A stretch of DNA of 64,000 bases from Chloroflexus islandicus (GTDB lineage: Bacteria > Chloroflexota > Chloroflexia > Chloroflexales > Chloroflexaceae). Made by a program: the position numbers and the translations under genes. The notes below the pieces were generated by a model. The model did no database searches. It saw only the letters and a list, made by a program, of their open reading frames with translations, and was not told where the DNA came from. Position 1 is the stretch's first letter, and the number at the start of each line of letters is the position of its first letter. Where the stretch lies: contig NZ_LWQS01000060.1 in NCBI RefSeq assembly GCF_001650695.1, positions 1 to 64,000 of the forward strand, given 5' to 3'. Positions 32,422 through 41,706 of this stretch are shown here, one piece after another.

Positions 32422-32527
32422 ACGCATTCTCACCAGTAGCTCATGATGACAAACGCCTCAAGGGCAGCGATGCCGTTACCTGCTGCAATGGTGCAGAGTG
32501 GTCTTGCCGGCATACTTATCTCCGGCT

Positions 32528-33490
32528 TTAACTGTTGGTTTGGCCCGTGGTGGCCGTTAAGCGCAAGAAGAGTTCTTCCAGATTTTCGCTGCGTGCGCTG
32601 AATTCGCTGACCGCGACGCCGGCATTGACCAACTCAGCGAGGATCGCAGCACACTGCTCTTCATTGAGCGGCTCGCTGAAGTCGATCATCAGCGCCCGCG
32701 GATCGGCGGCGGCAGCGCTGGCGGCGCTCACCAGCGGGTGGCGTTGCAGCAGCGCCAGCGCCAAGACCACATCGCTCTCGCGGGCAATGCGCAACCGCGC
32801 CCGCGCACCGGTCGCTAACTGCTGCTGCACCTCGGCCAACGGCCCGCTGATGATCATCCGTCCGTGATCAATGATCCCGATCGCGTCGCATACCTCGGCT
32901 AATTCGCTAAGAATGTGCGAGCTGAGCATAATCGTCTTGCCCATATCGCGCAAGGTGCGCAGCAGTTCGCGTAACTCCACCCGCGCCCGCGGATCAAGCC
33001 CACTGGCCGGTTCGTCGAGCAGCAAGACCGGTGGATCATGCACCAGTGCATGGGCTAGACAGAGCCGCTGCTGCATCCCGCGTGATAGGGTCTGCACAAA
33101 AGCATCACGTTTGCCGGCCAGATCGACCAGATCGAGCAACTCATCAACCACCTGCCGCAGCCGCGCACCACGCAACCCGTAACAACGGGCAAAGAAGTCG
33201 AGATATTCCCACACCCGCAGATCGTCGTAGACGCCAAAGAAGTCAGGCATATAGCCGACCAGCCGTTGCGCGGCGCGCGTCGTCAACCGCTCGCCCAGCA
33301 GGCGCACCTCGCCTTTGGTTGGGGACAACAAGCCGGCCAAAATGCGCAGCGTGGTGGTCTTGCCGGCGCCGTTAGGGCCAATAAAGCCGTAGATGCAGCC
33401 CTGTTCCACCCGCAAGTTGAGCCGGTCGAGTGCAACCAGCTTTTTGTTGTAGCGGTGCGTGAGATCAATCGTCTCGATCGCTAGCGTCAT
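32528..33490 (-). CDS. ABC transporter ATP-binding protein
   Basis: 320 residues: Walker A FIGPNGAGKTTTLRIL, signature LSRGMQQRLCLAHAL, Walker B VLLLDEPASGLDP and the H-loop SSHIL. The C-terminal extension (about 225-310) is the alpha/beta tail common in ABC-2 exporters. It overlaps the upstream membrane protein gene by 4 bp and is followed by the permease, so all three probably act together in export or as a gliding/secretion-type complex. Confidence 0.92.
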   Translation of the reverse strand: MTLAIETIDLTHRYNKKLVALDRLNLRVEQGCIYGFIGPNGAGKTTTLRILAGLLSPTKGEVRLLGERLTTRAAQRLVGYMPDFFGVYDDLRVWEYLDFFARCYGLRGARLRQVVDELLDLVDLAGKRDAFVQTLSRGMQQRLCLAHALVHDPPVLLLDEPASGLDPRARVELRELLRTLRDMGKTIMLSSHILSELAEVCDAIGIIDHGRMIISGPLAEVQQQLATGARARLRIARESDVVLALALLQRHPLVSAASAAAADPRALMIDFSEPLNEEQCAAILAELVNAGVAVSEFSARSENLEELFLRLTATTGQTNS

Positions 33491-35829
33491 GGCATTCGCC
33501 CCTGTATGACCGGATCAACATAGACACACGAAAAGCTCTGACCTTGATCGAGCCGTTGCAGACGAACCCGCATCACCCCATTACCGTTGAGAAAACGCGC
33601 TGGTTGCTCAAGGCCAGCGGACAGGTTTTGAATCATCGGATCGATCGACAACGCCTCCCACTGGCCCTGACTCCAATCGTACACTTCGATCCGGCCATTC
33701 CAGAAGACATCGGAACGGACAGCAACCTGCAAACTATTGACTTGCAAGCCCTGTAACGATCGCGGCAAGGTAAAGCGTATCACTGCCGGTTGCATATCAG
33801 GCATCACGCCAATTTGATTACCAGCATAGCAGGGACTATTCATATTACTCATCTGCTCGATCGTAGCAGCAAAGCCACTGCGCAACGTGAACTCGCCTAC
33901 GATCTGGAGCTGGGCAATACCGCGCACCAGTGCCAGCCGCTGTATCGTTGCGCGTCGATCAACTAGTTCGAGCTGCGCTCTTTGGTCACTGTACCAACCT
34001 AGCACCAACGGCTGCGCGCCGCGCGTACCCGTGCCATACCCATACAACGCATCAAGGATGCGGCCACGCAGTTGCAACTCCGGCGGGATCGGTTGGCCCA
34101 TCCGCCCGCTCTCTTCAAATTTCGGGCCATAAATGAGATAGCCCAACATGATGCCTTCAAAAGTATGCTTAGGCCGCTCGAGCTGCACTGTACGTTGTTC
34201 ATCCGGCGCAAGCGTCTCGATCAGCGCCAGATAATCGTTATACACTACGACCACATCTGCGAGCGTTTGGCCGCTGCGGTTAATGACTTCACCCTGCACC
34301 TGATCGCCATTGACGGTAATCTGCGCTTGGAGACCGGGTGAAGGCACGATCTGATCCAGCATCACGGATTGCAACGACCATTGCGCCACATTCAACCCTT
34401 CTACCACCCGGCCATCAGGCGCTATCTGAACATAGCGGCCATTAACCGTCGGCCCCGGACTCCACGGCCCCTGTACGGTAATCGGACGCACCAACGGCGC
34501 TTCACCAACCGCGCGCAACCGGTAGGTGGAACGATCGGGCGAAAAGATGCCAATAAAATCACGCTCGCGCGCCAAGCCCGGCTCAGCGGCATCAATCAAC
34601 GAGATTTGGCTGACGATCACATCACCACCGCGCAAGTTGAAGCCAGCGCCATAGGCAATTGCGGCAAAGATCACCGTCATCGCCGGCACCACCACCCAAC
34701 CGAGCGCCAGCCGATCGAACCGGCGCAAAACGAGATAGGTGACCGGCCCTACCATGATGAGATAGCATCCGAGCAGCAAGGCAAGCAGGTTCATGGAAGG
34801 CAGATCAAGCGCCGGCAAGCTCGTCAATGCGCTTGCCAGATTCTCTTCGACAAACGCCCCGTAGAGCTTCGCACCGAGCGCCATCCCCGACGGAATGAAC
34901 GCTGGCGATGGCAAGAGGGTTTGCCAAAGTTCACGCCAACCGGGCCAATTGCTCAATTCCGGCGTCGCCAGATCGAACGCGATCGCAACGACATTGCCGT
35001 CGCCGTACCGTTGGCCAAAAGCCAGCGGTGTTGGGCTATCAAGCATTGGCAGGGTGAGTGGATAAACGTGGTGCTGCTCATCATTGCGTGGCGTGAGCGC
35101 CAGTGGCGTAAGTGGCGGATCGCTGATCGACGGCAAGAGATTGCCCGGCGTCACCGGAACGAGCTCAGCCGGCAACGAAGCCAGTGTGCGACTGATACCG
35201 GCATCACCATTCACAATTAAGGTGCCGCCGCGCAAGACCCATGCTTGCAAGGCGCTGCGCTGCGCCGGCGCCAATTCAGCGGCTGCGACATCGGTCAAGA
35301 TCAGCGCATCAAACGGCGATAAGCCTAACCCCTCTGCCGGAATATCGGCTAGCGCAAACGCTACACTCGTGACCTTTATCCCATCGGTAAATAGAACCGG
35401 GAGACGCACGTCCCGCTCGCCAACCACACCTACCAATAATCCTTCACTGACCGGTTGCAAGCGCGCTGAAGCCGTGGCGATCTCTTCGCCATTGACCAGT
35501 ACGCGCACCCCCAATTGGCGCGGCGCACCCTGTATGTGGATATAGAGCGTCAATCCTTTCCGGCTGCCGCCGGGTAAATCAACGATAGCGCTGTGGAATG
35601 GCCCATTCGGAGTGCCGGCCACAATTTCCGCCGTGCGATCAACCCCATTATTGGTCACCTCGATCACAACCGGCAGCCATGTGCCAGCGCGCGCAAAGCC
35701 TTGAAATGCGGGCCGCACAGTCAGCGTTACATCGGCATTCTGGGCAGCCACTGGCGCCAGCCACACCGGCCCTATCACCGCTAGAACCATCACCATTACG
35801 AGCCAACGCCATGCACGCTTGGTCTGCAT
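33487..35829 (-). CDS. Large exported membrane protein with amidotransferase-like domain
   Basis: 780 residues. A signal peptide (1-29, cleaved near PVAAQ) is followed by a beta-rich region (30-150) with an NEW-like fold (TWLPVVIEVTNNG). An amidotransferase/GldG-like Rossmann region follows (about 160-345, FDALILTDVAAAEL and WVLRGGTLIVNGD). Two or three membrane helices (about 350-430) and a large extracytoplasmic C-terminal part complete it. The layout recalls proteins encoded beside ABC-2 exporters in Chloroflexota and Actinobacteria. Function is unassigned. The ATG at 35829 follows GGAGGGAGG by 8 nt. Confidence 0.75.
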   Translation of the reverse strand: MQTKRAWRWLVMVMVLAVIGPVWLAPVAAQNADVTLTVRPAFQGFARAGTWLPVVIEVTNNGVDRTAEIVAGTPNGPFHSAIVDLPGGSRKGLTLYIHIQGAPRQLGVRVLVNGEEIATASARLQPVSEGLLVGVVGERDVRLPVLFTDGIKVTSVAFALADIPAEGLGLSPFDALILTDVAAAELAPAQRSALQAWVLRGGTLIVNGDAGISRTLASLPAELVPVTPGNLLPSISDPPLTPLALTPRNDEQHHVYPLTLPMLDSPTPLAFGQRYGDGNVVAIAFDLATPELSNWPGWRELWQTLLPSPAFIPSGMALGAKLYGAFVEENLASALTSLPALDLPSMNLLALLLGCYLIMVGPVTYLVLRRFDRLALGWVVVPAMTVIFAAIAYGAGFNLRGGDVIVSQISLIDAAEPGLARERDFIGIFSPDRSTYRLRAVGEAPLVRPITVQGPWSPGPTVNGRYVQIAPDGRVVEGLNVAQWSLQSVMLDQIVPSPGLQAQITVNGDQVQGEVINRSGQTLADVVVVYNDYLALIETLAPDEQRTVQLERPKHTFEGIMLGYLIYGPKFEESGRMGQPIPPELQLRGRILDALYGYGTGTRGAQPLVLGWYSDQRAQLELVDRRATIQRLALVRGIAQLQIVGEFTLRSGFAATIEQMSNMNSPCYAGNQIGVMPDMQPAVIRFTLPRSLQGLQVNSLQVAVRSDVFWNGRIEVYDWSQGQWEALSIDPMIQNLSAGLEQPARFLNGNGVMRVRLQRLDQGQSFSCVYVDPVIQGRMP

Positions 35830-35977
35830 GCGGCATCCTCCCTCCAGCAACACCTGCACTGGCATTCCGGTTCAAGGACGTTCCCGGTAAGGAAAAAGTT
35901 CCCTAAAAACACAACCACGCCAACCCTCAGCGCGAGGGGAGGCGCGGCGCGCAAAGCTGCGGTACAATAGGGAACGG

Positions 35978-36112
35978 CTAGCGGCGCAGACGGCGCGGCA
36001 GATTGCGATCGCGGACCCGAACCCGGATCGGCTCAGGCTGCACCCGACGCAGCGAAATGAACAATCCTCCGGCTATGAGGATGAATGCCGCCAGTAGGAT
36101 GAGTGTGGTCAT
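35978..36112 (-). CDS. 44-residue single-span membrane peptide
   Basis: A short reading frame of 44 codons. An N-terminal hydrophobic helix, TTLILLAAFILIAGGLFIS, is followed by a highly basic tail rich in Arg (about eleven Arg in 24 residues), ending RRLRR. GGAAAGGA lies 7 nt before the ATG at 36112, and TATACT lies at 36186-36181 with TGGACG 17 bp further upstream. The inside-positive topology looks real. It may belong with the exporter operon 148 bp downstream. No family is recognised. Confidence 0.6.
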   Translation of the reverse strand: MTTLILLAAFILIAGGLFISLRRVQPEPIRVRVRDRNLPRRLRR

Positions 36113-36180
36113 ACGCGAATCCTTTCCGCTGCGAAGAGGTGAGCACCCGCAGGGGTACGTACATAGCTTCAGTAGTGAGT

Positions 36181-36209
36181 AGTATAACGAAAAATTGTTA
36201 CCACGTCCA
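36181..36209 (-). promoter_or_regulatory. Promoter of the small membrane peptide gene
   Basis: On the minus strand, TGGACG (36209-36204), 17 bp, TATACT (36186-36181). The overlapping plus-strand TATAAC (36183-36188) could serve birA, making this a possible bidirectional -10 region. Confidence 0.45.
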
Positions 36210-36268
36210 TACCATTTGGTGGATTTTTAGCGATTTTTCATTTTCGCCATCACGGGCAAGAGCAACGT

Positions 36269-37075
36269 ATGCTGGATGCGGACGCTATTCGGGCCGGTTT
36301 AGCTCCCGGCGCAACCCTGCCGGCCACCATTCACTGTTACGAACAGGTTGGCTCGACGATGGATCTGGCGCGTACGGCCATCGCGACCCTGCCACCAAGC
36401 GCCCTGCCGGTATTGATCGTCGCTGAAGAGCAAACGGCGGGCCGGGGCCGGCTTGGCCGGCGTTGGGTCGCCCCACCGGGCAGCGCGCTGCTCTTTTCGC
36501 TTGGCCTCCGCCCACCGGCTGCCGTCACGACGACACCCACCGCCTTGATTTGGCTGGCAGCCGTAGCGTTACTCGAAACGATCGAAGCAGAAACGCCGCT
36601 GCGCGTTGGGTTGAAATGGCCGAATGACGTGTTAGTGCAAACACCGGCCGGCTGGGCGAAAACCGCCGGCATCCTGCTCGAAGGCGGGTGGGATAACGGC
36701 ACGCTGGCGTGGGCCATTATTGGCTGCGGGATCAACGTGAGCGCCGCGCCTGACCCACAAACCACCCTTTACCCCACAACGGCCTTAACAATTGCTGGTG
36801 CGCCGGACGTTGACCGGCTCAGGCTGTTGCAGGCATTGCTGCGCCGGTATGACTTCTGGTTCCGCCAGTTGCAAGCCGGCGACAGCGATCGGCTGTGGGA
36901 GGTGTGGCGCAGCCGGTTGCTCACCCTTGGCCAGATGGTCACGATCGCGACCGGTAGTGGCACGATCCACGGCAAGGCAGTAGATGTCACGCGCAGCGGT
37001 GCGTTGCTCGTGCGCGAACCCTCCGGCGCAGTCAGCGTGGTCGAGAGCGGCGATGTAGGCTTGATTGGCGGTTAG
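36269..37075 (+). CDS. birA: Biotin--[acetyl-CoA carboxylase] ligase
   Basis: 268 residues. The biotinyl-AMP motif EEQTAGRGRLGRRWVAPPGS and the lysine segment KWPNDVLV are intact, and the C-terminal SH3-like domain is present. The N-terminal DNA-binding helix-turn-helix of E. coli BirA is absent, so this is a group I ligase without repressor function. It loads biotin on carboxylases such as those of fatty-acid synthesis. Confidence 0.94.
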   Translation: MLDADAIRAGLAPGATLPATIHCYEQVGSTMDLARTAIATLPPSALPVLIVAEEQTAGRGRLGRRWVAPPGSALLFSLGLRPPAAVTTTPTALIWLAAVALLETIEAETPLRVGLKWPNDVLVQTPAGWAKTAGILLEGGWDNGTLAWAIIGCGINVSAAPDPQTTLYPTTALTIAGAPDVDRLRLLQALLRRYDFWFRQLQAGDSDRLWEVWRSRLLTLGQMVTIATGSGTIHGKAVDVTRSGALLVREPSGAVSVVESGDVGLIGG

Positions 37076-37204
37076 CAGCCAAACTGACGTCTTCAAAACG
37101 AGACTAACCGATCGATCCCACAATGCAACCGCAATAAACGTACTGCCGCTCTGGATTCGCGCTCACATCAGCCATTTTTCAGCCCTACATCATTTTAACG
37201 GTTG

Positions 37205-37233
37205 TTCACGTATTTGGCGTGATATGGTATAGT
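37205..37233 (+). promoter_or_regulatory. Promoter of LCP protein gene
   Basis: TTCACG (37205-37210), 17 bp, TATAGT (37228-37233). It implies a leader of about 140 nt before the ATG at 37382. The rest of the 306-bp gap after birA shows nothing else recognisable. Confidence 0.5.
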
Positions 37234-37293
37234 AACATTCGGTGCGGAAGATTATCACAAAGATGCCCGATCCGCGTCCGATCGCCGCAATGC

Positions 37294-37339
37294 GCGACGG
37301 TGACAAACAAGTGGGGTGGGTTCTGTGTTGTCACGTCGC
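37294..37339 (+). promoter_or_regulatory. Long stem-loop in the LCP gene leader
   Basis: GCGAC-G-GTGACAA (37294-37306) pairs with TTGTCAC-GTCGC (37328-37339) through 12 base pairs with a single bulged G. The 21-nt loop is G/U-rich. It sits about 40 nt before the start codon and no U-tract follows. Could be an RNA regulatory element or an operator-type palindrome. Confidence 0.45.
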
Positions 37340-37381
37340 ACAGCTACAGCGAACGGCATCTGAAATTCGGAGCAGGAGGTT

Positions 37382-38503
37382 ATGTTGGCTTTGCGCAGGC
37401 GCATTCTGACCAGCGCCGCTTTCATCATAAGTCTGATTGCCGTAGCCATGATGCTGCGCATTGCCTTTGAATGGCGTCAGGCGCTGGCTGATATTGACGC
37501 AATGATTGTCACGCCGGTAACGTTGCCCACTGAAGCGAGCGTTGCGCCAACTCCCCAATCGATCACCTCTACCAGCGAGATCTATGGCCCGCCACCGGCC
37601 CCTCTAGCGGTGCAGCCAACCGTAGTCCCGCCGCCACCGGTTGATAACCCGCCGGCAGCAACGGCAACCGCTGAAGCGCTGCGGCTCAGCCGGCCCGAAA
37701 TGAACATTCTCTTGTTGGGCACCGACGCCCGGCCTGATGATACCGGCCCCACCCGCACTGACGCGATCGTGCTGGTGCATATCGCCCGCGATACCGGGCG
37801 CGTTAGCATGCTGTCGATTCCGCGCGACCTCTGGGTGAGTTACCCCACCGGCGGCGAAGGCCGGATCAATGCCGCCTATGCGATTGGCGAGAATCGCTTC
37901 GGCCCCGGCGGCGGCGCGGCGCTGGCCAAATCGACGGTGAGCAAGCTGTTGGGGTTGCCGGTTGATCATTTCATCTTGATCAATTTTGAAGGGTTCAAGA
38001 AGATCATCGATCTCATTGGCGGGATTGAGATCGACGTTCCCCGCGCCATCTACGATCCGGCCTACCCCACCGAAGACTACGGCACCATCGAGGTCTCTTT
38101 CAAGGCTGGTCGCCAGTGGATGGATAGCGAGCGCGCGCTGATTTATGCTCGCACTCGCCACGCCGATAGTGATTTTGGCCGCAATCAGCGCCAGCAGCAG
38201 GTGTTGATGGCTATTTTCCACCGTATCCGCGACCGGGGGCTACTCCAGCAATTGACCAGCCTCGATGACTATACCGGCGCCCTGCGCGGTTACGTGACCA
38301 CGGATCTCAGCCGCCGCACGATGCTCGAACTTGCCAGCTTTGCCCGCACAATTGATAGCGAGAACATTCTGCGCTACGCGATTGACTCGTCATCGATTGT
38401 CGAACTTGGCGGCGGCGCAACCTTCCGCGTCCAACCACAAGCATTACGGCGGATTGTCGCCCAGTTCACCGGTGAAGCCGTTTCAACGGCTGGCGGCGAG
38501 TAG
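37382..38503 (+). CDS. LytR-CpsA-Psr (LCP) family transferase
   Basis: 373 residues. One N-terminal membrane helix (about 9-30) and a Pro-rich linker (30-95) precede the LCP domain (about 105-330). That domain has LLLGTDARPDDTGPTRTDAI, SIPRDLWV, GRINAAYAIG and YARTRHADSDFGRNQRQQQV. These are the Asp and Arg residues that bind Mg-pyrophosphate and polyprenyl lipid. LCP enzymes attach anionic or capsular glycans to peptidoglycan. CAGGAGGT lies directly upstream of the ATG. murJ follows after 9 nt. Confidence 0.93.
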   Translation: MLALRRRILTSAAFIISLIAVAMMLRIAFEWRQALADIDAMIVTPVTLPTEASVAPTPQSITSTSEIYGPPPAPLAVQPTVVPPPPVDNPPAATATAEALRLSRPEMNILLLGTDARPDDTGPTRTDAIVLVHIARDTGRVSMLSIPRDLWVSYPTGGEGRINAAYAIGENRFGPGGGAALAKSTVSKLLGLPVDHFILINFEGFKKIIDLIGGIEIDVPRAIYDPAYPTEDYGTIEVSFKAGRQWMDSERALIYARTRHADSDFGRNQRQQQVLMAIFHRIRDRGLLQQLTSLDDYTGALRGYVTTDLSRRTMLELASFARTIDSENILRYAIDSSSIVELGGGATFRVQPQALRRIVAQFTGEAVSTAGGE

Positions 38504-38512
38504 TGCATTCCT

Positions 38513-40072
38513 GTGACCGAGCCTTCCGCTTCGACCAGCGTCTTTCGCAGCATTGCGCTGGCGGCGTTGCTGATTAGTCTTGGCAACGTCGCCAGCCGCG
38601 TGTTGGGGTTGGTGCGCGAGCCGATTATCGCCGCCTACTTCAGCCGCGGTCTGGAAGTTGATGCGTTTACCTTGGCGTGGACGCTGCCCAATGCCCTCTA
38701 CGAGCTGCTGATCAGCGGCGCGGTCAGTGCAGCGCTGGTGCCGGTGTTTAGCGAATACGCCGAACGTGACCGCGACGAGTTCTGGCGCGTCGTTTCCACG
38801 GTCATCACCCTCGCGTTTACGATGCTGGTCATCGCCAGCGCACTGCTGGCATGGCAGGCGCCGCTTGCGGTGGCGCTGCTCGCTCGCCCCACCGAGTCAG
38901 TGTTGCAGGCTGAAGCCGTAGCCTTGGTTGGTTGGCTACTGCCAGCGGTGACGCTCATGGGGATTTCGGGGATCGTTACCGCTGTGCTGCATGCCCAACG
39001 CCGGTTTTTGTTGCCCGCTTTTGTGGCGGCTGCTTTTAACACCGGCATGATTATCGGGATTGTGACGCTAGCGCCGCTGGTGGGAATCAAGAGTCTCGCC
39101 GCCGGCACATTGTTGGGGGCCAGCGCCCAACTCCTGATCCAGTTGCCGGGCTTGCGCGACGCCAAATTGCGCATCCGGTTCGATCTGCGCCATCCGGCTG
39201 TGCGGCGCATTTTGCGCCTCTATGCGCCGGTTACGCTTGGGATCGGTTTTTCGCTGATCGGCGCGGTGATCGACCGCTGGCTGGCGTCAGGATTCCCGGC
39301 GGCGCTTTCGACCATGCGTTTTGCCACCACCTTGATCCAGTTTCCGTTGGGGTTAGTCGCTTCGGCGGTGGCGCTGGCCGTCTTGCCAACCCTGTCACGC
39401 CAGAGCGCCGCTGGTGATGAGCCGGCGTTTCGGGCCACATTGGCGATGGGTCTTAAGATTGTGTTGCTGTTGATCCTGCCAGCCACCGCCGGTCTGGCCG
39501 CGCTCAGCCAGCCGATTACCGCCACCCTCTTCGAGCGCGGCGCGTTTGGCGCCGAAGATACGGCTATCACCGCGCTCGCGCTCCTTGGTTATCTGCCGGG
39601 ATTGCCGGCAGCCGCGATCGATCAGATGCTGTTGTTTGCCTTCTACGCGCGCAAAAACACTCTCACCCCCAACTTGATCCAAGGAGCAGCCATTCTCTGC
39701 TATTTGGCAGTTGCTGTGCCGCTCGCTGAAGGGACATCGCTTGGCTTCTTGGGGTTAGTGCTGGGTAATTCGGCTCAATGGATCGGCCATGCAATCATTA
39801 CCGCATGGCTGTTGCAGCGATCGTTGCCGTTGGGTGGCTTGCGGCTGGGTGAAGCAACGATGAAAGGCGTTATCGCCAGCGGCATCATGGCGCTGGCCGT
39901 GAGCGGCATTGCCGCACTGGGCCAGAGCTGGCCGCCACTCGCGCAGGTGGCGGTGGCGGGCAGCGCCGGCATCGCGATCTATACGCTCCTCGCCATCGCC
40001 TTGCGACTGGAAGCGGCAACCTTTTTGCTCAACATCATCCGGGCGCGGTTGGGGCGGACGCCGTCGTCATAG
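38513..40072 (+). CDS. murJ: Lipid II flippase MurJ
   Basis: 519 residues with about 13-14 membrane helices. MurJ/MviN motifs are visible: GNVASRVLGLVREPIIAAYF, ALVPVFSEY, TLIQFPLGLVASAVA, and the helix with LFERGAFGAEDT. It flips lipid II across the membrane for wall synthesis. The start is GTG at 38513 without a clear Shine-Dalgarno, 9 nt after the LCP stop, so coupled translation is likely. Confidence 0.93.
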   Translation: MTEPSASTSVFRSIALAALLISLGNVASRVLGLVREPIIAAYFSRGLEVDAFTLAWTLPNALYELLISGAVSAALVPVFSEYAERDRDEFWRVVSTVITLAFTMLVIASALLAWQAPLAVALLARPTESVLQAEAVALVGWLLPAVTLMGISGIVTAVLHAQRRFLLPAFVAAAFNTGMIIGIVTLAPLVGIKSLAAGTLLGASAQLLIQLPGLRDAKLRIRFDLRHPAVRRILRLYAPVTLGIGFSLIGAVIDRWLASGFPAALSTMRFATTLIQFPLGLVASAVALAVLPTLSRQSAAGDEPAFRATLAMGLKIVLLLILPATAGLAALSQPITATLFERGAFGAEDTAITALALLGYLPGLPAAAIDQMLLFAFYARKNTLTPNLIQGAAILCYLAVAVPLAEGTSLGFLGLVLGNSAQWIGHAIITAWLLQRSLPLGGLRLGEATMKGVIASGIMALAVSGIAALGQSWPPLAQVAVAGSAGIAIYTLLAIALRLEAATFLLNIIRARLGRTPSS

Positions 40073-40087
40073 GGGAGAGCACTGGCG

Positions 40088-41053
40088 CTATGACGTCCCG
40101 TACAACCGTTCCTCAAGCGCCTGCATCCGCTCGACGAAGAGTGATAGGAAGCGCGGCGTATCAAACGCTACGACTGCCCGCGCGTTCGGTTGGCGGCCAT
40201 CTTGGAGCATGAAATCAGCCACAGTGAAACCCATCGTCAGCGGGCTGCACGTCTCGACGGTGACATGCACATCGGCATACGTGGCCAGATCGGGCAGAAA
40301 GACCAACGCCAGCGCCGCCGGATCGTTGATCGCACACCCGTCGTAACCGAAGTACCGCTGGTGAAACTCGATGTAAAAACGGGTCGCATCGGCGATAAAG
40401 CGCCCGATTGGCTTGCCGGCCTGCGCCAACCGGTTGACCTCACTCTCGTGCAGCCGCACCAGCCGGGTGATATCCCACGGCATAATCACCAGCGGCGCAC
40501 CCGAGGAGAAGACAATCTGGGCCGCATGCGGGTCGGCATACACATTAAACTCGGCGCGTGGCGTCACATTGCCATCGGCCCGCAACGCACCACCCATCAT
40601 GACGATCGCACGCAACGCACCGGCCAACCGCGGCTCTTTGCGGAGCGCCAACGCCACATTGGTCAGCGGCCCGACGGCGACTAACGTCACTTCGCCGGGT
40701 GCAGCCATCACGGTGCGAATGATAAAATCAACCGCATGCTCATTCGCTGGCTGAATCTGCGCTGCCGGCAGCCGCGCATAGCCTAATCCACGCTGGCCGT
40801 GGGTGTCGTGAGCCGTGGTCAGCGGCCGCAGCAGCGGCCGGTCGCAACCCACAAACAACGGCACCTGCTGGCCGCCACCCAATTCGAGCACGGCTAAACC
40901 ATTCGCCACCGCTTCGGCTAAGGTGCAGTTGCCATGCACCACGCTCAAATCGGCCAGTTCGATTTCGGGTGAAGCAAGCGCGAGTAAAATAGCTAACGCA
41001 TCATCAATACCGGGATCGGTATCAAGAATGATGCGGTGGGGCGAGGCACTCAT
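40088..41053 (-). CDS. Inosine-uridine preferring nucleoside hydrolase
   Basis: 321 residues. The calcium-binding motif ILDTDPGIDDALAILLAL at the N-terminus is diagnostic. VGPLTNVALAL, the MMGGALR segment and NVYADPHAA complete the IUNH fold. It hydrolyses the N-glycosidic bond of nucleosides to ribose and base. AAGGAG lies 6 nt before the ATG at 41053. TATAGT at 41105-41100 may be its -10. Confidence 0.93.
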   Translation of the reverse strand: MSASPHRIILDTDPGIDDALAILLALASPEIELADLSVVHGNCTLAEAVANGLAVLELGGGQQVPLFVGCDRPLLRPLTTAHDTHGQRGLGYARLPAAQIQPANEHAVDFIIRTVMAAPGEVTLVAVGPLTNVALALRKEPRLAGALRAIVMMGGALRADGNVTPRAEFNVYADPHAAQIVFSSGAPLVIMPWDITRLVRLHESEVNRLAQAGKPIGRFIADATRFYIEFHQRYFGYDGCAINDPAALALVFLPDLATYADVHVTVETCSPLTMGFTVADFMLQDGRQPNARAVVAFDTPRFLSLFVERMQALEERLYGTS

Positions 41054-41124
41054 AGCGACTCCTTAATCAGAAACAAATCGCACTACTGAAACGTTGATTA
41101 CTATAGCATAGGATGTAGCGCGCA

Positions 41125-41153
41125 TTGACGCCCTGCAAGGGGCGTGCCATAAT
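41125..41153 (+). promoter_or_regulatory. Promoter of YprB-type nuclease gene
   Basis: TTGACG (41125-41130), 17 bp, CATAAT (41148-41153). The leader is about 24 nt, with AGAGGAG 6 nt before the ATG. Confidence 0.65.
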
Positions 41154-41183
41154 GAGCGCGAGACGGCTGCAAGAGGAGTTGGC

Positions 41184-41690
41184 ATGCGCGCCTATCTCGA
41201 TATCGAAACGGCCTATAACGGCGTCATGAGCGTGCTGGGAATCTACCGGCAAGACCGGGGCATTATTCAGTTGGTCGGCGGCGGGATAAGTGATATTGCG
41301 CTGTACGATGCGTTGGAACATGTGACGACCATTGTTACGTTTAACGGCAGCAGTTTTGATCTGCCGGTGATCAAGCGCCAGTTGCACGCCGATCTGCGCG
41401 CCGAATTCGCCCATCGCGATTTGTTGCACGAATGCCGCCGGCGCGGATTGCGCGGCGGTCTGAAAGGCGTGGAAGAAAAACTTGGCATTGCCCGCGCCTC
41501 TGCCGGCCTCAGCGGGCGTGACGCGCCACGGCTGTGGGATCGCTACGAGCAGTATGCCGATCACGCCGCCTTGCAAACCTTGCTGGATTACAACCGCGAT
41601 GATGTGGTGAATTTGGCGTTGCTGGAAGCCATTCTTGATGCGAATGGCCCGCTGTTGGCCAATCCCGCCCGCACGGTGAAATTGTGGTAA
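41184..41690 (+). CDS. RNase H-like DEDD exonuclease, YprB-type
   Basis: 168 residues. The first acidic pair is in YLDIETAYNG, a second in VTFNGSSFDLPVIK, then the HRDLLHECRRRGLRGGLKGVE segment and NRDDVVNLALLE near the C-terminus, matching YprB-type 3'-5' exonuclease folds. It lacks the N-terminal helicase or TPR parts of larger family members. The substrate is unknown. The PASTA kinase gene starts 16 nt downstream. Confidence 0.83.
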   Translation: MRAYLDIETAYNGVMSVLGIYRQDRGIIQLVGGGISDIALYDALEHVTTIVTFNGSSFDLPVIKRQLHADLRAEFAHRDLLHECRRRGLRGGLKGVEEKLGIARASAGLSGRDAPRLWDRYEQYADHAALQTLLDYNRDDVVNLALLEAILDANGPLLANPARTVKLW

Positions 41691-41706
41691 CTCGTCACTG
41701 ATTTGG

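Noticed and set aside
34369-35220. Plus-strand open frame of 283 codons opposite the exported membrane protein
   Set aside because: Antisense; the minus-strand frame has a signal peptide, Shine-Dalgarno and operon overlap.
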